Assembly: GCA_949752735.1 (NCBI GenBank)
Contig: OX457037.1
Coordinates: 32,847,466-32,911,465 of the forward strand
From: Lumbricus terrestris
Taxonomy: Eukaryota; Annelida; Clitellata; Crassiclitellata; Lumbricidae
Direction: 5' to 3'
DNA length: 64,000 nt
Shown here: positions 1-13,089 of the stretch, in pieces
Numbering within the stretch: the stretch's first letter is position 1
Layout: each line of letters starts with the position of its first letter
Notes under the pieces: generated by a model
Seen by the model: only the letters and a program-made list of their open reading frames with translations
Told to the model about the DNA's origin: nothing
Database searches by the model: none
Program-made: the position numbers and the translations under genes

Positions 1-218
1 TGCCAATATTTTGAAAAAAACCAGGATTCTGATATTCTTCTATGCTGCAACTTTAGGGCTTATCTTTCCCCAATTGTCAGCTTTCTCCTTTTCCCATTTA
101 CTTTTAGGCGACTATATATTACTCATCATCAATCTTTCTGTTTAATTTCTTTTCAGGCATGTCATTCTATGGAAATTAGATTTTAAATGTGAATTTTGTA
201 AACATTATTTTTTTATAG

Positions 219-3200
219 ATACGGTGTCATTCTGAAGAAGTTAGACTTAACGAATGAAGCCATTGACGTGCTAGTCGAGGCAGTTCATGCGGAACCTCTT
301 CACTGGGGCGCTTGGCTCGAGCTGTCGCAGATTATAACGGATCGTGACATGGTTTGTTGACTGAACTATTTATTTGGCTCTTCAAGTAGCCTACTATTAC
401 TCATTCTTATAACTGGCAGCATTATATAAGGCAAAAATCATATGACGTGACCTTAGTAACCAAAATTTTACATCTGTTTGGATTGTGACCTCATTTTCTG
501 CTTTCTTTATTTACTGGCTTTGTGCTATTTTTTTAATTGTTTGTATGCATGTTTGGTAGCAAGAGTTTTCATGTTTACTTTGATGTGATGCTATATCTTG
601 TTTGCTTCTTGGCTCAATAAATTGATTTGAAGTGTGGGTAACATTTGGATGTATTATTTGACTTGTTCTAATGAAGATTCGTTAGATGCTTAGTTGCTTA
701 CTCTTGATGCATCTTCAGTTTATGTTAGTATATCAGAGCCTCGGATAATTAATGCTCATCGGCATGATAGGCTTCACTGCCTTTCTCTATCTATTGGCCT
801 GTCACGCGTGGAGCACTTCTGAATAGATCTGCTGTGGGAGCGCTTTACAGGTGTTCAAATTGATCAGATTAGATTAGGAATTGTTTATTATGGTTGAGTG
901 ATTTAGAATTATGAACGGCCATTCTGTTTAGTAGTTTCTTCTAAACGTGTGTTCTGGATTGCTTGTGATTTCAGTTGAATAATTTGCTGTTGGGCGATTG
1001 CTGGATCCGTTACTTCTTTGTGGCACAAGCCTACTTTGAGATCCAGTTGAATGAAGATTCCCTGCAAATCTACGAAACTCTTAGCCAGCGCCACTTTTCG
1101 CGGAGCACATACCTCATGGCACAGACTGCGATGGCATTTCACAACATGCGGGGTAGGTTCTGTGTCACAGCTCGTTATACCGTAAACCGGTAGAATTATT
1201 TTACCGACTATGTGATGATGTTTTGCTCAATGTTCCTGACTATTATAACCGATGATTACTGATATTTAAGTTGACAAACTACTGATTTTTCTAAGACTAT
1301 AACAGACAGCAAATTTAAAAGCAGTTCCTGAACACACAATCACATGTATAGATTTCAATCTCATAGAGTCTTAGGTTGTAAGGGTAAAACAGCACGAAAG
1401 GCAGGTAACCTTTTGTTTTAGTAGTCATCGAGCTTTCTGGAAACAGTAGGTTTTTTTTGGGTTAATGGTATTACTGGTAAGATTATGGTATTGGTAATTA
1501 TGGTAATAATGCCTATTATTATGGTGGAGCATCATTACATCCCACATATAGCGTGTCTTGTAATTACGATGTAGGACTGACAGGTTGAATCTGAAGATGA
1601 TGTCTTGATGTTACGGTGGTATCTGATTAATTATAGATCTGTTGAGTGTGACTGTTATCTGATTGAAAATGTGTTGTCATGTTTCAGATGTTGATCGTGC
1701 CATCGCCACTTTCAATCAGCTCCAGCAGGTCGACCCATACCGACTCGACAATATGGACACCTTCTCTAATCTGTTGTATGTCAAAGTGAGTAGATATATA
1801 GGTTCTTTTAATCAACCCAACATGCTATTATGTCTCAAAGGCCATTGCTTAGGCAGAATATATGATTGGAAGCCATAGTTCTTGCGCATTGTAATTGTAC
1901 AAGTTTTTTGGTGATTTGAACAGTTTGAGCTCGAGTTTGCGTTGATTTTTGATTAATGATGATGTCACTGGCTCTAAGCGACTCGGTGATGAAGGACATG
2001 ACATGATGAGGATCCTTATGTAGCTCAACTGTTTGAAGAGTGACTTGAACACATCATCATCTGTCTTTTTTTAGGAGAAGAATAATTCTAAGAAGGAGAG
2101 CAGTCCCTTAAGCTGTCTCTGTGGCAGCCATGCGTATGAAGTGTTAGTGACTTCATTTTCTCAGCCTTGGCATATGCGGGTATAGATGACCAGTCCTCTC
2201 CCTCACCGTCTCATCTTCCCACCAACAATGTACAGTCAATGTACTTATCATAGCTGAGTTGGCTAGGGTTACAGATAGAACAGAAATATCCACATAAATT
2301 TCTGCCCGGCAGGGATTTTAACCCCCCCACCTCTCACTTGACAGTCCATCACACTAACCACTAGACTACCGTGCCGCTCCCCCCCAGAAGTGTTGGATTA
2401 GTGTAGCAGGCAGTAGATCTGAATTTATTTCGCTTTGTGAAACTGATCTTAAGACTTGTGCGCTAGAGGATAGTAAATTTTGATTGTCTGATGATATTTC
2501 TTGCAGGAGATGAAGGCCGAGCTCGCTTATCTCGCACACCACTGCTGTGAAATCGACAAGTATCGTGTAGAAACATGTTGTGTATTAGGTGAGATTATGA
2601 CATTGTGTGTGTGTGTGTGTGCGTGCATGCGTGATTGTCAATCGTGAGGTCATGGGTTCAAATCCCCACCATGGCAGAAATTTGTGTTATGATTTCTGCT
2701 CCAAGTGTGCCCCTAGCCAACTCGACTTTGATGAGTGTGTGTGTTGCATCGAAGCATTTATATAGTGTGTTTTGGGACACAGGCAGCCAGTGCAGTACAT
2801 CAAGCATATAAGCAGAGACAGGAGCAAATTTAGGAAGCAACAAGGCGAGCAGCCGAGCATAAGACACGATCAAGTCACCCCAGAACCTCAAGGGGAAGAC
2901 CAGCAAGTAGGGAGCAACAGTTGTCAATTCAACTTGTAACAAAGGCGTGGTCAACGCATGAGAAGACCTGCTAGGCTCGTATTACTGTTGCTACCTGTGC
3001 TAATTTTGTTTTTGTTAGCTCTTACTGCAATTACTGATCTCAGAGAATGGCACCCAGTTTGAAAAAACCTTCAGTTGATATGTTTCTGAATGTTAAAAGT
3101 ATACGATTAATTTTGATAATATCCGCTTTTTAAACATGGTTCACTCTAGTTTCAAGGCTGAGTGGTGTTAGTGTTGATCACCTATAGCATTGTAGGTAGT

Positions 3201-6200
3201 GGTAAATTTCCAGCTTTTTTTTCACTTATGTATCTGTGCCACTTGACTGGGTGGTGTGTCCAGCTGGAAGCCATGTAGTCCGAGTCTGTCCTCTTCGGGA
3301 ACCTCTGCAAATCAGGATATTTATTTATTGATGATTTCATGCATATTTCTTATAGAACTTTTCGTTTGGTTCTTATGTGTAACTGATCTCTGTGTGCACA
3401 GGTAGATTTACTGTTTGAAATCTGTTGGCTGGTTTTCCACAATATGTAACTTGATGAACCCACAGTGCAATAAATATATTTCTGGTCATTAAATAAGATG
3501 ACTTCAGAAGGTTGATTTTATTTGTTTTGTGGTAGAGGTTAGCGTAAAATGGAGTTTTTATTTTTAGGAAACTATTACAGTCTGCGATCGCAGCACGAAA
3601 AGGCTGTGCTGTATTTTCAGCGAGCTCTTAAGATCAGTCCTACATATCTCTGTGCCTGGACACTGATGGGTCATGAATACATGGAGCTGAAAAACACTTC
3701 GGCTGCTATACAAGCTTATCGACAAGCTGTAGGTAAGTAGCCTTATGTGTGCTGAGGACTCATGAGTCTAAATTTTGGTGATGGTAGAACATCCCTCTAA
3801 AGTTTACTGTTTAGAAATATTCTTTTCCTAGGTGAGAAAGAAACTTAAAACTGGACACGTAAGGAACTTATGACCTTGATAGCAAGTTTCTATTGTAAAG
3901 TGAAGGAACAGAATAGGAAGATGACGATGATGATTATAGACTGATGGTGCTGTTATAGAGAGGACATACTGTAAGTTGGACAGTAATGTAATCTGGAGTT
4001 AATTGTATAAATTGTACTGCAATATGCAGCATGTGGTAGCTTAGCCTTAGGCTTATGTAGTGTATTTGAAATGATCGTTTGAGGTCCTGGATTCTTTGAA
4101 GCTGTCAATGGAAGGCCTTATGACCACAAAAATTTATTTTTAACAGTCATGGCATCTCACAGTTGCCTACACAGCAACAAACTCTAGTTGCTAACAGGTT
4201 AAAGTTCTACAACAATAGCAGTAATCCAGGCACTGAACAACGTTTTCTTTGAGTTACTTGTCTGAAAATGAACTCTCAGTTTCACTTTGTGAACTTCGAT
4301 ATATTGCATTGAAAGACCTTCAGACCAGCCATTACTTAATTTTGTTTATTTTGAGCACATGTATTGGTTTCTTGTCATGTAGTCATTAGGGCCGGAGTGA
4401 TAATTTCCGGTGAGGGGGTTGTGCGTCCAACCCCCCTAGTGTTTCTTAGGATGCCATGCAGTAAAGTCCTCATGGCACACCCCACGTCCACATAAATCAA
4501 TGTCTGACCCCCATTTTTATATACAATTCTTATACAGATTACTTTGTTTATACCATGTTTATTGAGTCTTTCCTGTACTCTGTCTGTGTGTATGTGGCCC
4601 TGCTAGTTTGTTGTTTGAAGGATCTTCTTTGGCAGGTGGTTTGTTTATGCTGCATGATGTTGTATCTGAACTGTAGAGGTGAACAAGAGAGACTATCGAG
4701 CATGGTATGGTCTTGGCCAGACATACGAGATCTTGAAAATGCCGTTCTACTGTCTCTACTACTACAGGCAGGCACAGATGCTACGGTTGGTACATATGAA
4801 CTTTCAACAATGTATATGCTTGTTTGATTTGCATGTATTAATGGTGAATTATTGTAGTAGTGCTGTCCAATTTTTTGGTGCCAGAAGTTTGTTTTTATGG
4901 AAACCTGCCTATAAGCTGTTTCAAAAGAATTTGATAAGTATAGTATGGGGTATATGATAATAGGAGTGAATGATGATTTGAAGAAGTTTAATCAAGTTTA
5001 AAAACCTAATAAGAGCAGACTATGGTAAAAGGTTAAAAGGTGTGGACTAACAACACTTCCAAGAAGGAGCAGAGGAGACGTAATTGAAGTCTACAAACTT
5101 AGCAATTTTTCCTGAGCATAACTAAACTAGTACTGTAGCCTTCTGACTTTATGTTAGTTGTGCCAGAAAGTATAATTGAGTTTTAAGCACTTTTTGAGAT
5201 TCATGCTGATTTAATAATGCCTTAAAGTTTCGATTTGAAATTATTCTAAATGAAATTTTTGCTTTGCCGTTCTTCACCACGGGATCTGCTTTAATGTAAT
5301 GGTAAATTCAAACACCAGTTATTCAATTTTCTCATTTGACTCTTGTCTTCACCTCATGAAACCCTTTTTGAGGAACACTGAATTATATTGTGGTCTATGA
5401 ATATAATTATATCCTACATTATTGCATTGTTGTGTTTTACCTTCAATGAATCATGCTGCATCATGAAAGACCATCAGTTTTAAGTACTTTATTGAAATAG
5501 GCTTCAGTTACATTTCTTTTTTTCACCCGATTTACTTACTTATCTTCACTTTGAGGTTTACGAGTGAATGTTTGTCGGTATTTGTTCGATTCCTGTAGGC
5601 CAAATGATTCTCGGATGGTCGTAGCTCTGGGTGAGGCTTACGACAATCTTGGCCGACTGCAAGAGGCAAAGCGCTGCTACTGGAAGGCGAGGTCTCTAGG
5701 CGACGTCGAAGGTTTAGCATTAATCAAATTGGCCAAGTACGTTACAAATTGCTTTCTTTCACTTCAGTCTCACGTTTGACTCGTACAGTTGAGGGAAATT
5801 ATGGGTAGGGAATAACCTGTCACTTGTGATAAATGTCATACCGCCAGAGTACACAACATTGTCGACTTGCTTAATTGGCTTGAAGTCTGTATCAGCAGAA
5901 CTGTTCCAAGCAGGTGAACTTATCCTAGCTGTGAATGCCTTGAATGTCCTACGTCTACTTGTATCATTTAGATTAATCGTGGAACATGTGTTATTCCATC
6001 TGACACAACCACTGCTATATTAACTATGTAGTAGTGGTTATGTAGTGACTCTAGTCTCAGATCGGTTGCTGTGTTGATAGAGGCGACAACAGCTGTGTAT
6101 AGGTATCAAAGGCCATCACCATTGTAATTGTTGTTGTATCGTAATTGAACTTTTATACAGTGCCACTCAACGATTCAAGGGCACTCCTCCCGACCAAAGT

Positions 6201-8554
6201 GATTGCTGTCACTAGCCATTAACTGCCACACAAGGTTTAGTTACAGTGGAATTGAGACCATGCCTCATAGAACTGATTACAGCGGCATAGGTAATTTTTA
6301 CCCATGTGCTTATGTGTGCGGCAGATAGGTAATATAGACTGTCACAGTCTTATAGGTTAGATGCCTTTGAACTGAGGCTTTGGTCTTATTTTTGGTTTTG
6401 GTTTGAAATTTTTTGTAAATCTGTAGATTGTACGAGAAGCTGTCAGAAAATGACCAAGCGGCCGCTGCCTACACTCAGTATCTCAATGAGACGAGTTATT
6501 CTGGAGTAAGTGATCATGTCTATTTGATGTCACTCATCTATTCCCCTTCAGTGGTCTAACTTGTGTTTTGAATTTTGTCACTTGAAATGATTTTTTGGTG
6601 ACTCTACTCATCTTGCCATTTTCTGCTTCTTCTAAAGTCTGACATTTGTTTGTTTGCTACGACAGTTTAATAAGTTGAATGATCATTGCAACAACTTGAG
6701 TTCAGTCAAAAGAGCTAGTTTTCCTGTTGTTTCTCTGATCTCTAGTTGATTACAGTATGCTGGATTATAATAATAATAATAACAATAATTAGTAAGTTGA
6801 GGGATCCTGTATACCTCAGGGCAAAAAAAAATAATAATAATGAACATAATTTAAAAAAATAATGTTAAATAATTAATAAGACGGACATGACAACCATCCT
6901 TTGAGTTTCGTATCCATGGTTGCCATGAGTCAACAATGGCTATGAAACTGTCGCTTGACTCTTTGTTTATGGATGATGGTAGCAGGGCTTTTTTAATGTG
7001 CAGTTGTAATAATAATAATAATAATATATTTTCTTTAATTAAACGCCTGCAAGACGCACTGCGCTTTACATTTACAAGTTATGCAGTAATCTTAATTAAA
7101 CTTAACTACTAACTGAACAGACAGCTTTGTAATTACACGGCGCCGATGGCAGCCTACAAAGCAAATCCGCCCAACGGGGGCTCGAACTCACTACCTTTCG
7201 CACTCTTGGCCAGCGTGTTAACCACTACTCCACCGGGCCCTAAATGGTATTCCTTTTTCTATCCTGACAAGTAGTAGAAGCACTTCTGTACAGTTAAAAC
7301 TAGCAAAAAGGTCATTGTCCTCCGATTGGAAGTAATTTACCATGGATGATGGGAGAGGAAAGAAGTAGTTGTGCAGTTATAAAAATTTCTTTCAAACAGC
7401 CCTGGTGACCAGTTTCCTTCATTTCCAATCTGGTCTCCCAACATATTTGCCTAGTCGATGTTCTATGGTTTAGTTGGGCAGAGGTGCTTACAGATACATT
7501 GAACTGTTTTTCTATCCTGACAAGGATTTGAACCACCCATGCCTATGGGTGACAGTCAAGCCCCAAAGTGTCATATGTCCTTACTGATAATACACTTGGT
7601 CTTGAAATCCAATGTTTGTGATGAGAGTATGAAATGGAACTGTTTCAGATGATGCCTGCCCCGGAAGACCAGGCGCAGGCGTACAAATTCATCGCTAACT
7701 ATCACCTGACGGCGCGCCACTTAGAAGAGGCGTACTCAGCGGCCACCAGGTGCACCGACTTCAGAGAAGTACGACAAGTTGCTCTCAACTACATTATTAT
7801 CGACATTATTGCAGATCTTATAATGCTGCGCTCTGTTCTTATATCATGAATGTAGTGCAAATCTCTTAAATTTCTCAAGGAAGCCATGTAATCCACCAGT
7901 GCAGTGTTATGTTATTTCCTCAAGGACCAGGATATTTGATCTGTTCTCACTTCTAGATCAGAATTTGTAGTGGTGTTATCTAGAGTACATGTATATATGG
8001 ATATATGTATCTATGTCACTGGTGGATAACTACTCAGTTGGACAGAGTAATTCTAGTTGACCAGCTCTCGTATGTATGACGATGAAGAACCAACAAATGA
8101 AGCCAATAAATTTGAACTTCTGGCAGGGAATTCGGCATAGTGATACGGTGGAAAGTTATTGCTATGACGACAATAGTGGTCATTAGATGGTTCAGGAACG
8201 TAAGCTGGTTACGTCAGTTTTATTAGCACTACTGACTGTTGACCATCGATAAGTTAGCAACTGAACAGAATGATATGTTCTACTTGAGGAACATATTCTA
8301 GGGTAACATGTTTCTATTTCAGTTCTTATAATGCAGTTAATGTTGCTCTGTTGAATTTTCAGACACGAGAAGAAGGAAAGGCGCTACTACGGCAGATTTC
8401 ACAGTTGCGGATTTTAGAAAGCACTCCAGGCATAAAGGGGCTTCCTTTTGAGGGGCAGAGGAGCGCTAGAGATGAGATGGACATAGGACAGAGCGCAACT
8501 GATTCACAGAGTACGCCTCAGTTTTCGATGACGCCACGAACATTCGCATCTTGA
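219..8554 (+). CDS. CDC23: CDC23/APC8, anaphase-promoting complex TPR subunit (3' part, ten exons)
   Basis: APC8/CDC23 is a TPR scaffold subunit of the anaphase-promoting complex, the E3 ligase that drives mitotic exit. Coding exons, all joining in phase: 219-351, 975-1152, 1688-1785, 2507-2588, 3568-3732, 4677-4785, 5599-5736, 6427-6505, 7649-7768, 8363-8554 (TGA at 8552). They encode 430 residues. Family hallmarks are [10 protein letters not shown] and HWGAWLEL in the first exon, [31 protein letters not shown] across exons 4-5, [19 protein letters not shown], and [19 protein letters not shown]. The C-terminal tail ([12 protein letters not shown], then a Ser/Thr-rich end) is also typical. 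Successive exons carry TPR helices. Human CDC23 has about 597 residues, so roughly the first 165 are missing off the left edge. All donors are GT and all acceptors AG. No breaks are seen. Confidence 0.97.
2250..2380 (-). repeat. tRNA-derived SINE fragment (family C)
   Basis: In CDC23 intron 3. The reverse complement carries a B-box-like stretch and a body (GGCAGAAATTT...CCCTAGCCAACTC) that recurs on the + strand at about 2640-2740. Two copies in opposite orientation within 0.5 kb mark an interspersed repeat. Confidence 0.55.
2640..2740 (+). repeat. tRNA-derived SINE fragment (family C)
   Basis: In CDC23 intron 4. GGGTTCAAATCCCCACC resembles a pol III B box, followed by the same GGCAGAAATTT / AGCCAACTCGAC body seen inverted at 2250-2380. 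The 5' (A-box) part is not clear, so this is probably a truncated copy. Confidence 0.55.
7010..7240 (-). repeat. tRNA-derived SINE (family B) with (ATT)n tail
   Basis: In CDC23 intron 8. Read on the minus strand it starts with a tRNA-like head (GTGGAGTAGTGGTTAACACG, then GGTAGTGAGTTCGAGCCCC, a good B box). The body (CTTTGTAGGCTGCCAT, GACAGCTTTGT...TTAATTAAGATTA) is followed by an AAT/ATT repeat tail. The same body is present on the + strand at about 30767-31000 in KLC. Confidence 0.75.
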
Positions 8555-8729
8555 TATAATTCATCGGTCTACAATTTTTTTTGTTAACCTGTGTTTTTCT
8601 ATGTAAGTTGGTTTGACTGATGATTTTGAAATTCAAGGTGTGTATCAAGCTGTATCTGATTGATTGTGTTTTCTCTGGTTATAATTTTAGTGAGCTAATG
8701 ATGAAATTGAAAATTCGGCTTTAAGTCTC

Positions 8730-8735
8730 ATTAAA
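8730..8735 (+). promoter_or_regulatory. Candidate polyadenylation signal of CDC23
   Basis: ATTAAA lies 176 bp after the CDC23 stop codon in AT-rich sequence, and is followed by T/GT-rich sequence. It is the nearest recognised polyadenylation hexamer variant downstream of the stop. Assignment is by position only. Confidence 0.4.
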
Positions 8736-9113
8736 GTTACCTTGTGATATTTATACTGGCTTATGTGGTTTTCATTGATTTTTTCTAATGACCATGGTCT
8801 GAAAATTGTAAATTTTAGTTAAGAACAGTAGAGGCATGTACTCTAATACATGTACCCAGTATACCCAGTATTTCTTTTGATGTTAGATGAACATTGAATT
8901 TTATGCTGCCTGGTTGCTACAAATCTCTGCAGTTGTCCATTTTCAACGCAGTTTGTAAAAACGTGTGATATTTGCTTTACAGTCATTATCTATTGGTTGT
9001 ACGTAGAGGATCAGTTATGAGGTTATGTACATAGGGTTGTCCATAAAGGATGTGTATGAAAAATGCGTACTTACCTTGTTTACATTTGGCATTTCCATGC
9101 CCTAACCCCTGCA

Positions 9114-9330
9114 CTAGTAGTAGTAAGGCTTGAAGCCTTGGATTAAACTATCCTGTTGATTGTGCAGGGGTGACTGTGCTACAAGGTAGGATACCTTACC
9201 ACATGGCAGGAGATGGTTGAATGGCAAGATGCTGTCATGAAGATCAGATGGATATTTGTTCGATACCAGTTGGCTCCACAAGGTTGATTCAGCCTTCCAC
9301 TCCCTAGGGGGGGGGGGGCGACTGTAAAGT
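9114..9330 (-). mobile_element. Interspersed repeat remnant, shared with 18.4 kb
   Basis: The minus-strand translation includes PREWKAESTLW followed by a region ending LPFNHL. The + strand at 18470-18580 encodes APREWKAESTLWELVG...LPFNHF. The shared peptide and spacing show two copies of one dispersed repeat. The PREW..-type motif resembles the end of non-LTR retrotransposon ORF2 proteins, but the fragment is too short to classify. Confidence 0.45.
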
Positions 9331-12300
9331 GAACAATGAGACTGATGGGCACCTTGACATGCAGTTGAATTCAACTGTTGTTAAAGTTGTTAACTGTTAC
9401 TACACTATCTTATAATCTTATTGTGTACTGTTAGTTTGAATTGATGAACAAATAATTCTTATCGAAATTCCTAACGAAACACATCAGTTGACACATTTAT
9501 AAACAAATTGTGTGTTTAGAAAGGCATAAATAATCGTAAACTTTGTATAACTACCCACCCACTGGGACCCTAAAAGTTGCCAGTCCCCCTGGGGATCAGA
9601 GGCGCTCTGCCCCTCCCCCTTCCGGCGGGCTGCCAGACACCATAAGTGTGGCATGGCCGGCCAGCATGGTTTTAGGTGGATATTAAGTGGTAAATATGAA
9701 TGTTATTGCAAGTAATGAATTATTTCACGGGGTAGGTTTGATAACTGATGTCAATATTTTAGATTTGAAATTGTTACATTAGCTGACTTAGAAAAACGAA
9801 AAGATCCATGGTTAATTTTACATAATTATGGACTACATGTCAGTCACCCTACTCACCCTTGCTCTTCAATCTATGCTAACTTGAAAAATTCTTCTAATTC
9901 GTCCGTCCTGGATTTGTTTTCTCTGTGAGCTGTTCATTCATTGCTTTCAACTGGACTTGCTTTGACATTTCATGTTATGGTAATTACCATTGACTTTTGC
10001 CTTTGGCATCTTTTCAGTGATGCCATGGGAGACCACACATATGAACATTTGGGGGAACTTGCCCCCCACCCTGGAAATTGGACACCTATTTTTTTACTAA
10101 TACAATTTTTTTGGTTATTAAAAAATTTCTTTCCCATAAATCACTACTGAATACAAAGTGAGACCAAGAAATTTAACTTTGAGTAAGAACAAAAATTCCA
10201 GTTATTTCTGCAGCATGGATAATTCTGACGATGCATAGACTATATTTAAAATATGTTGTGCATAAATTATAGTGGTGCATCTATTATGATTTTATTTTGA
10301 TAGTGTTTCAAATTTACATATCTTACATTTAGGCCTACAAAATACCCATGTTCATAATTTCTTGTTTTTACATTTTACAAGCTCTTCCTAAAAAGTTAAC
10401 CCTGGCCAGTGTTTTGCCCTTCCTGCAAAAATATCTGCGTGGACCCATTGGTGACACTATAGCAGTTTTAGATTACCAAAATGTTCAGAGCAAGCGACTG
10501 TGAAGTTATATTACAGAATACAACAATACTGTTAATGCATGCCCTAAATCCCTAATCTGCAAGGTTGCAGCAGCCTACGATAACGTCAGTTAATAACGTC
10601 GATGACTATTATTCTGGGAACAATAGGCCCTGTGTAAGAATTGTGGGAAAATAACTGAGGTTTGGACCATTATCTACTTGGAATTGGGGTGTGAAAAACA
10701 GACTACTATTTGACTCTAAGAAAGACTGGGGGGTTGAAACCCCCCAACTCCCCCGGCAATTCTCATCCTGAATAGGCCTATGCGCACATTGCGTAGCCCG
10801 ACGGCGTTTTGTGAACAACTTCCGTGGTTCTGTAGGCTAGCGTCGCGAATGGGTTGCGGTAGACCTATACTAGAGGTGCCTGACTCAGAACAGTGCTTAT
10901 GCTTGTTGCGGTCGCCAGCACTTACTGCTAAGTCCGTCGCAAAGAAATCGTAAAGTCAAAACTTATAAGTTACAAAGCGCCACTTGAAAGCCAGGAGCAC
11001 GACACCAGCTTGCGCTACGTCAAGTCATAGAGTTTTCTAACGATTGTGAAACGGGTGTACCAGTCCAGAAACTCCATTTTCTAGAAGACCGTCCAGATCA
11101 AGAGGGGACGCAGATTAGGCTAGCTGCTAAAGGCGAGTGTCGTTTAGATCTAGAAGAATTGTAAGTTGGGAAGTCATATGAATGAGGATCGTTAGGGTGT
11201 TAACAGTTAGGTAAGGGGCGGAACGGATAATGGAAAGCAAGTGCCAACGAGTTGGAACGAAGGCAGCATCGTGCTTTTTTTGTATTAATGATCTTACTTA
11301 GTTAATAGCCCAAATATCGACACACTGCGCGATGCGATGCATAAGTTTATAGCAACCGTGAATAACCCAATGATTATCAAGACTACGGTCTGCAGGCGAC
11401 GCAGCTCAGCTGACGAAAACTGAATGACTGTTCGTCAAAAGCCGGTTAGTGGCGATTTTTATTCAGAATATGTTTTGATTATTAACCAACTTTAACTCAT
11501 CGATGACAATTCTGTCCGTGCCATTATGCAGTGTGCAGGCCTTTCATAGCCGAGAAGGTGGTGGTCATACGAGGCTTAGCATCGGCGAGTGGCTGATGCC
11601 AGTGCTTGTATATTATCACATAGACTGAATGTTAGCTACTGACGTCATTTTATCGCTTAGCGTCTGATCGCTACGCACGTTTGTTCTACCTGGTACTCGC
11701 GAAGAAGTCGGAGTGGGGTGTACGGTTTGCGAAGTGAAATGATCATACTAGGTTTATTTGCTGCTTAGTGCTGAGGAGAATAATATTGATCTAATTATTC
11801 AGTCAGTCGACTGCCGCTTTCAAATGCGTCATCAGCTGAGGAATCTCGATTGATTTGAAATCCGTGTTGCTGCGGTGAGGCTTGTATCAATGCTGATGGA
11901 TTCTATCTACATGCATGCTATGGGATTATAAGCAACCGTGAGTCACAGTGAGTAACATTAGAGTTATGGTTTCAGAGGAAGCTGTGATGTTATCGGCCAA
12001 AGCCGTAATCGGCTCCAATATCACCGCTGCTACTTTTCTACAAAGCGCATATAGCCTACCCGTTTGCTTGTGTATGTGGTCGTACCAGTTGGAGGCGTGG
12101 AGTGCCGTAGAATTCAAGAGCATTAAGCTGGTATTCCCATCCTTTCTGTGTTGTGATCGAGTGTTGATGTTTTTATAATAATTATTCAAAGACCTGTGTG
12201 GCATTTAGAGATAAAGGGTTAGACGAGTCGTATAGGGAGGAAGGAAAGAGGTCAGACAAGGGCACTAGACTGGCAGGTCGGCAAAATAAGGTCAGATGAG

Positions 12301-12756
12301 CGAGTTCCCAAGCAGAATTATGGTACAGGCTAATGCCTTTTAAATTAATAATGAGGTAGAAAAAAGCACTAAAATCTGCCACCTATGGAAAGAACCACGG
12401 TTTTCTGCAAGTAGCAGTATACATGTGAACTATGTTTTAAATTCATTTGTAAAGTTTCCAAACGTCTAAGTAGCCTATAATCAGACAAGTGCTGATTTAG
12501 CTGTTTTCACGTTATTCTTGATATTTTTAGCGCTATCTGATCTTTAGCCGAACCTCAGAATATAACTTATTTTCTATTTTCTAGTCATGGTTGATAATAT
12601 TTCCTGTTGCCTGTCTTCTAGGCTGGCAAGCTGAATTTTGTAAGAGGTCATCTTCAAATTTATGTTCTTTAAGGACCTAACAAAGGCCTTGAGGCATCGT
12701 TATCTAGCAGATATTTACAGTTTCATCTTAAGATCGTTGTTGTCGGTGCCCTATTC

Positions 12757-13089
12757 CTAAGTCCGAACTTTGGCGGCACAAAGGACGATCTGTCTCCAAG
12801 AAGATCTCTGCTGCATTGCTCGAATCGCCTGCTCCATCGTCATCCCAGTCCACTCTCTCACGTCGTCGACCCGCATCCTACGTGGTCTTCTGCGTCTCCT
12901 CTTTCCCTCCGTTTCTCCAGTGATTATATCCTTTTCCAGACAGTTTTCCCTCCTCATGATTTGGCCAAAGTATCCTAACTTAAGATAAGCTGCAATTTTA
13001 TGAGTTAAGTGAAGCATAGAGTTCCAGTATTTCATGGTTATAGCATTTTGTGAAGCTGACCGAATGCCAGAGAAAGAATGGTTATACAC
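12757..13089 (-). mobile_element. Non-LTR retrotransposon (LINE) ORF2 C-terminal fragment
   Basis: An open 110-codon minus-strand segment reads like the tail of a LINE ORF2 downstream of the reverse transcriptase domain. It has GYFGQIMRRE, then KDIITGETEGKRRRRRP, VDDVREWTGMTMEQAIRAMQ and RSSWRQIV. This is the familiar 'G.hmrR...l...i..GkreGkRgRGRpr..W.DdvrewtG.s..ea...a.DR..WR' pattern. No RT catalytic core is visible in the preceding 0.5 kb, so this is a 5'-truncated copy, as expected for LINEs. It lies in the intergenic region between CDC23 and KLC. Confidence 0.8.

Larger units (their letters stand above)
8555..12756. other. CDC23 3' flank and intergenic DNA, no gene recognised
   Basis: The stretch is AT-rich and only short ORFs without recognisable domains are present. 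About 9130-9330 (minus strand) encodes a fragment containing REWKAESTLW, shared with 18440-18600, so it is an interspersed repeat remnant. A poly-G run lies at 9308-9319. From about 10.8 to 12.1 kb the DNA is less repetitive and somewhat GC-richer, but shows no coding signature I can defend. Confidence 0.5.
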
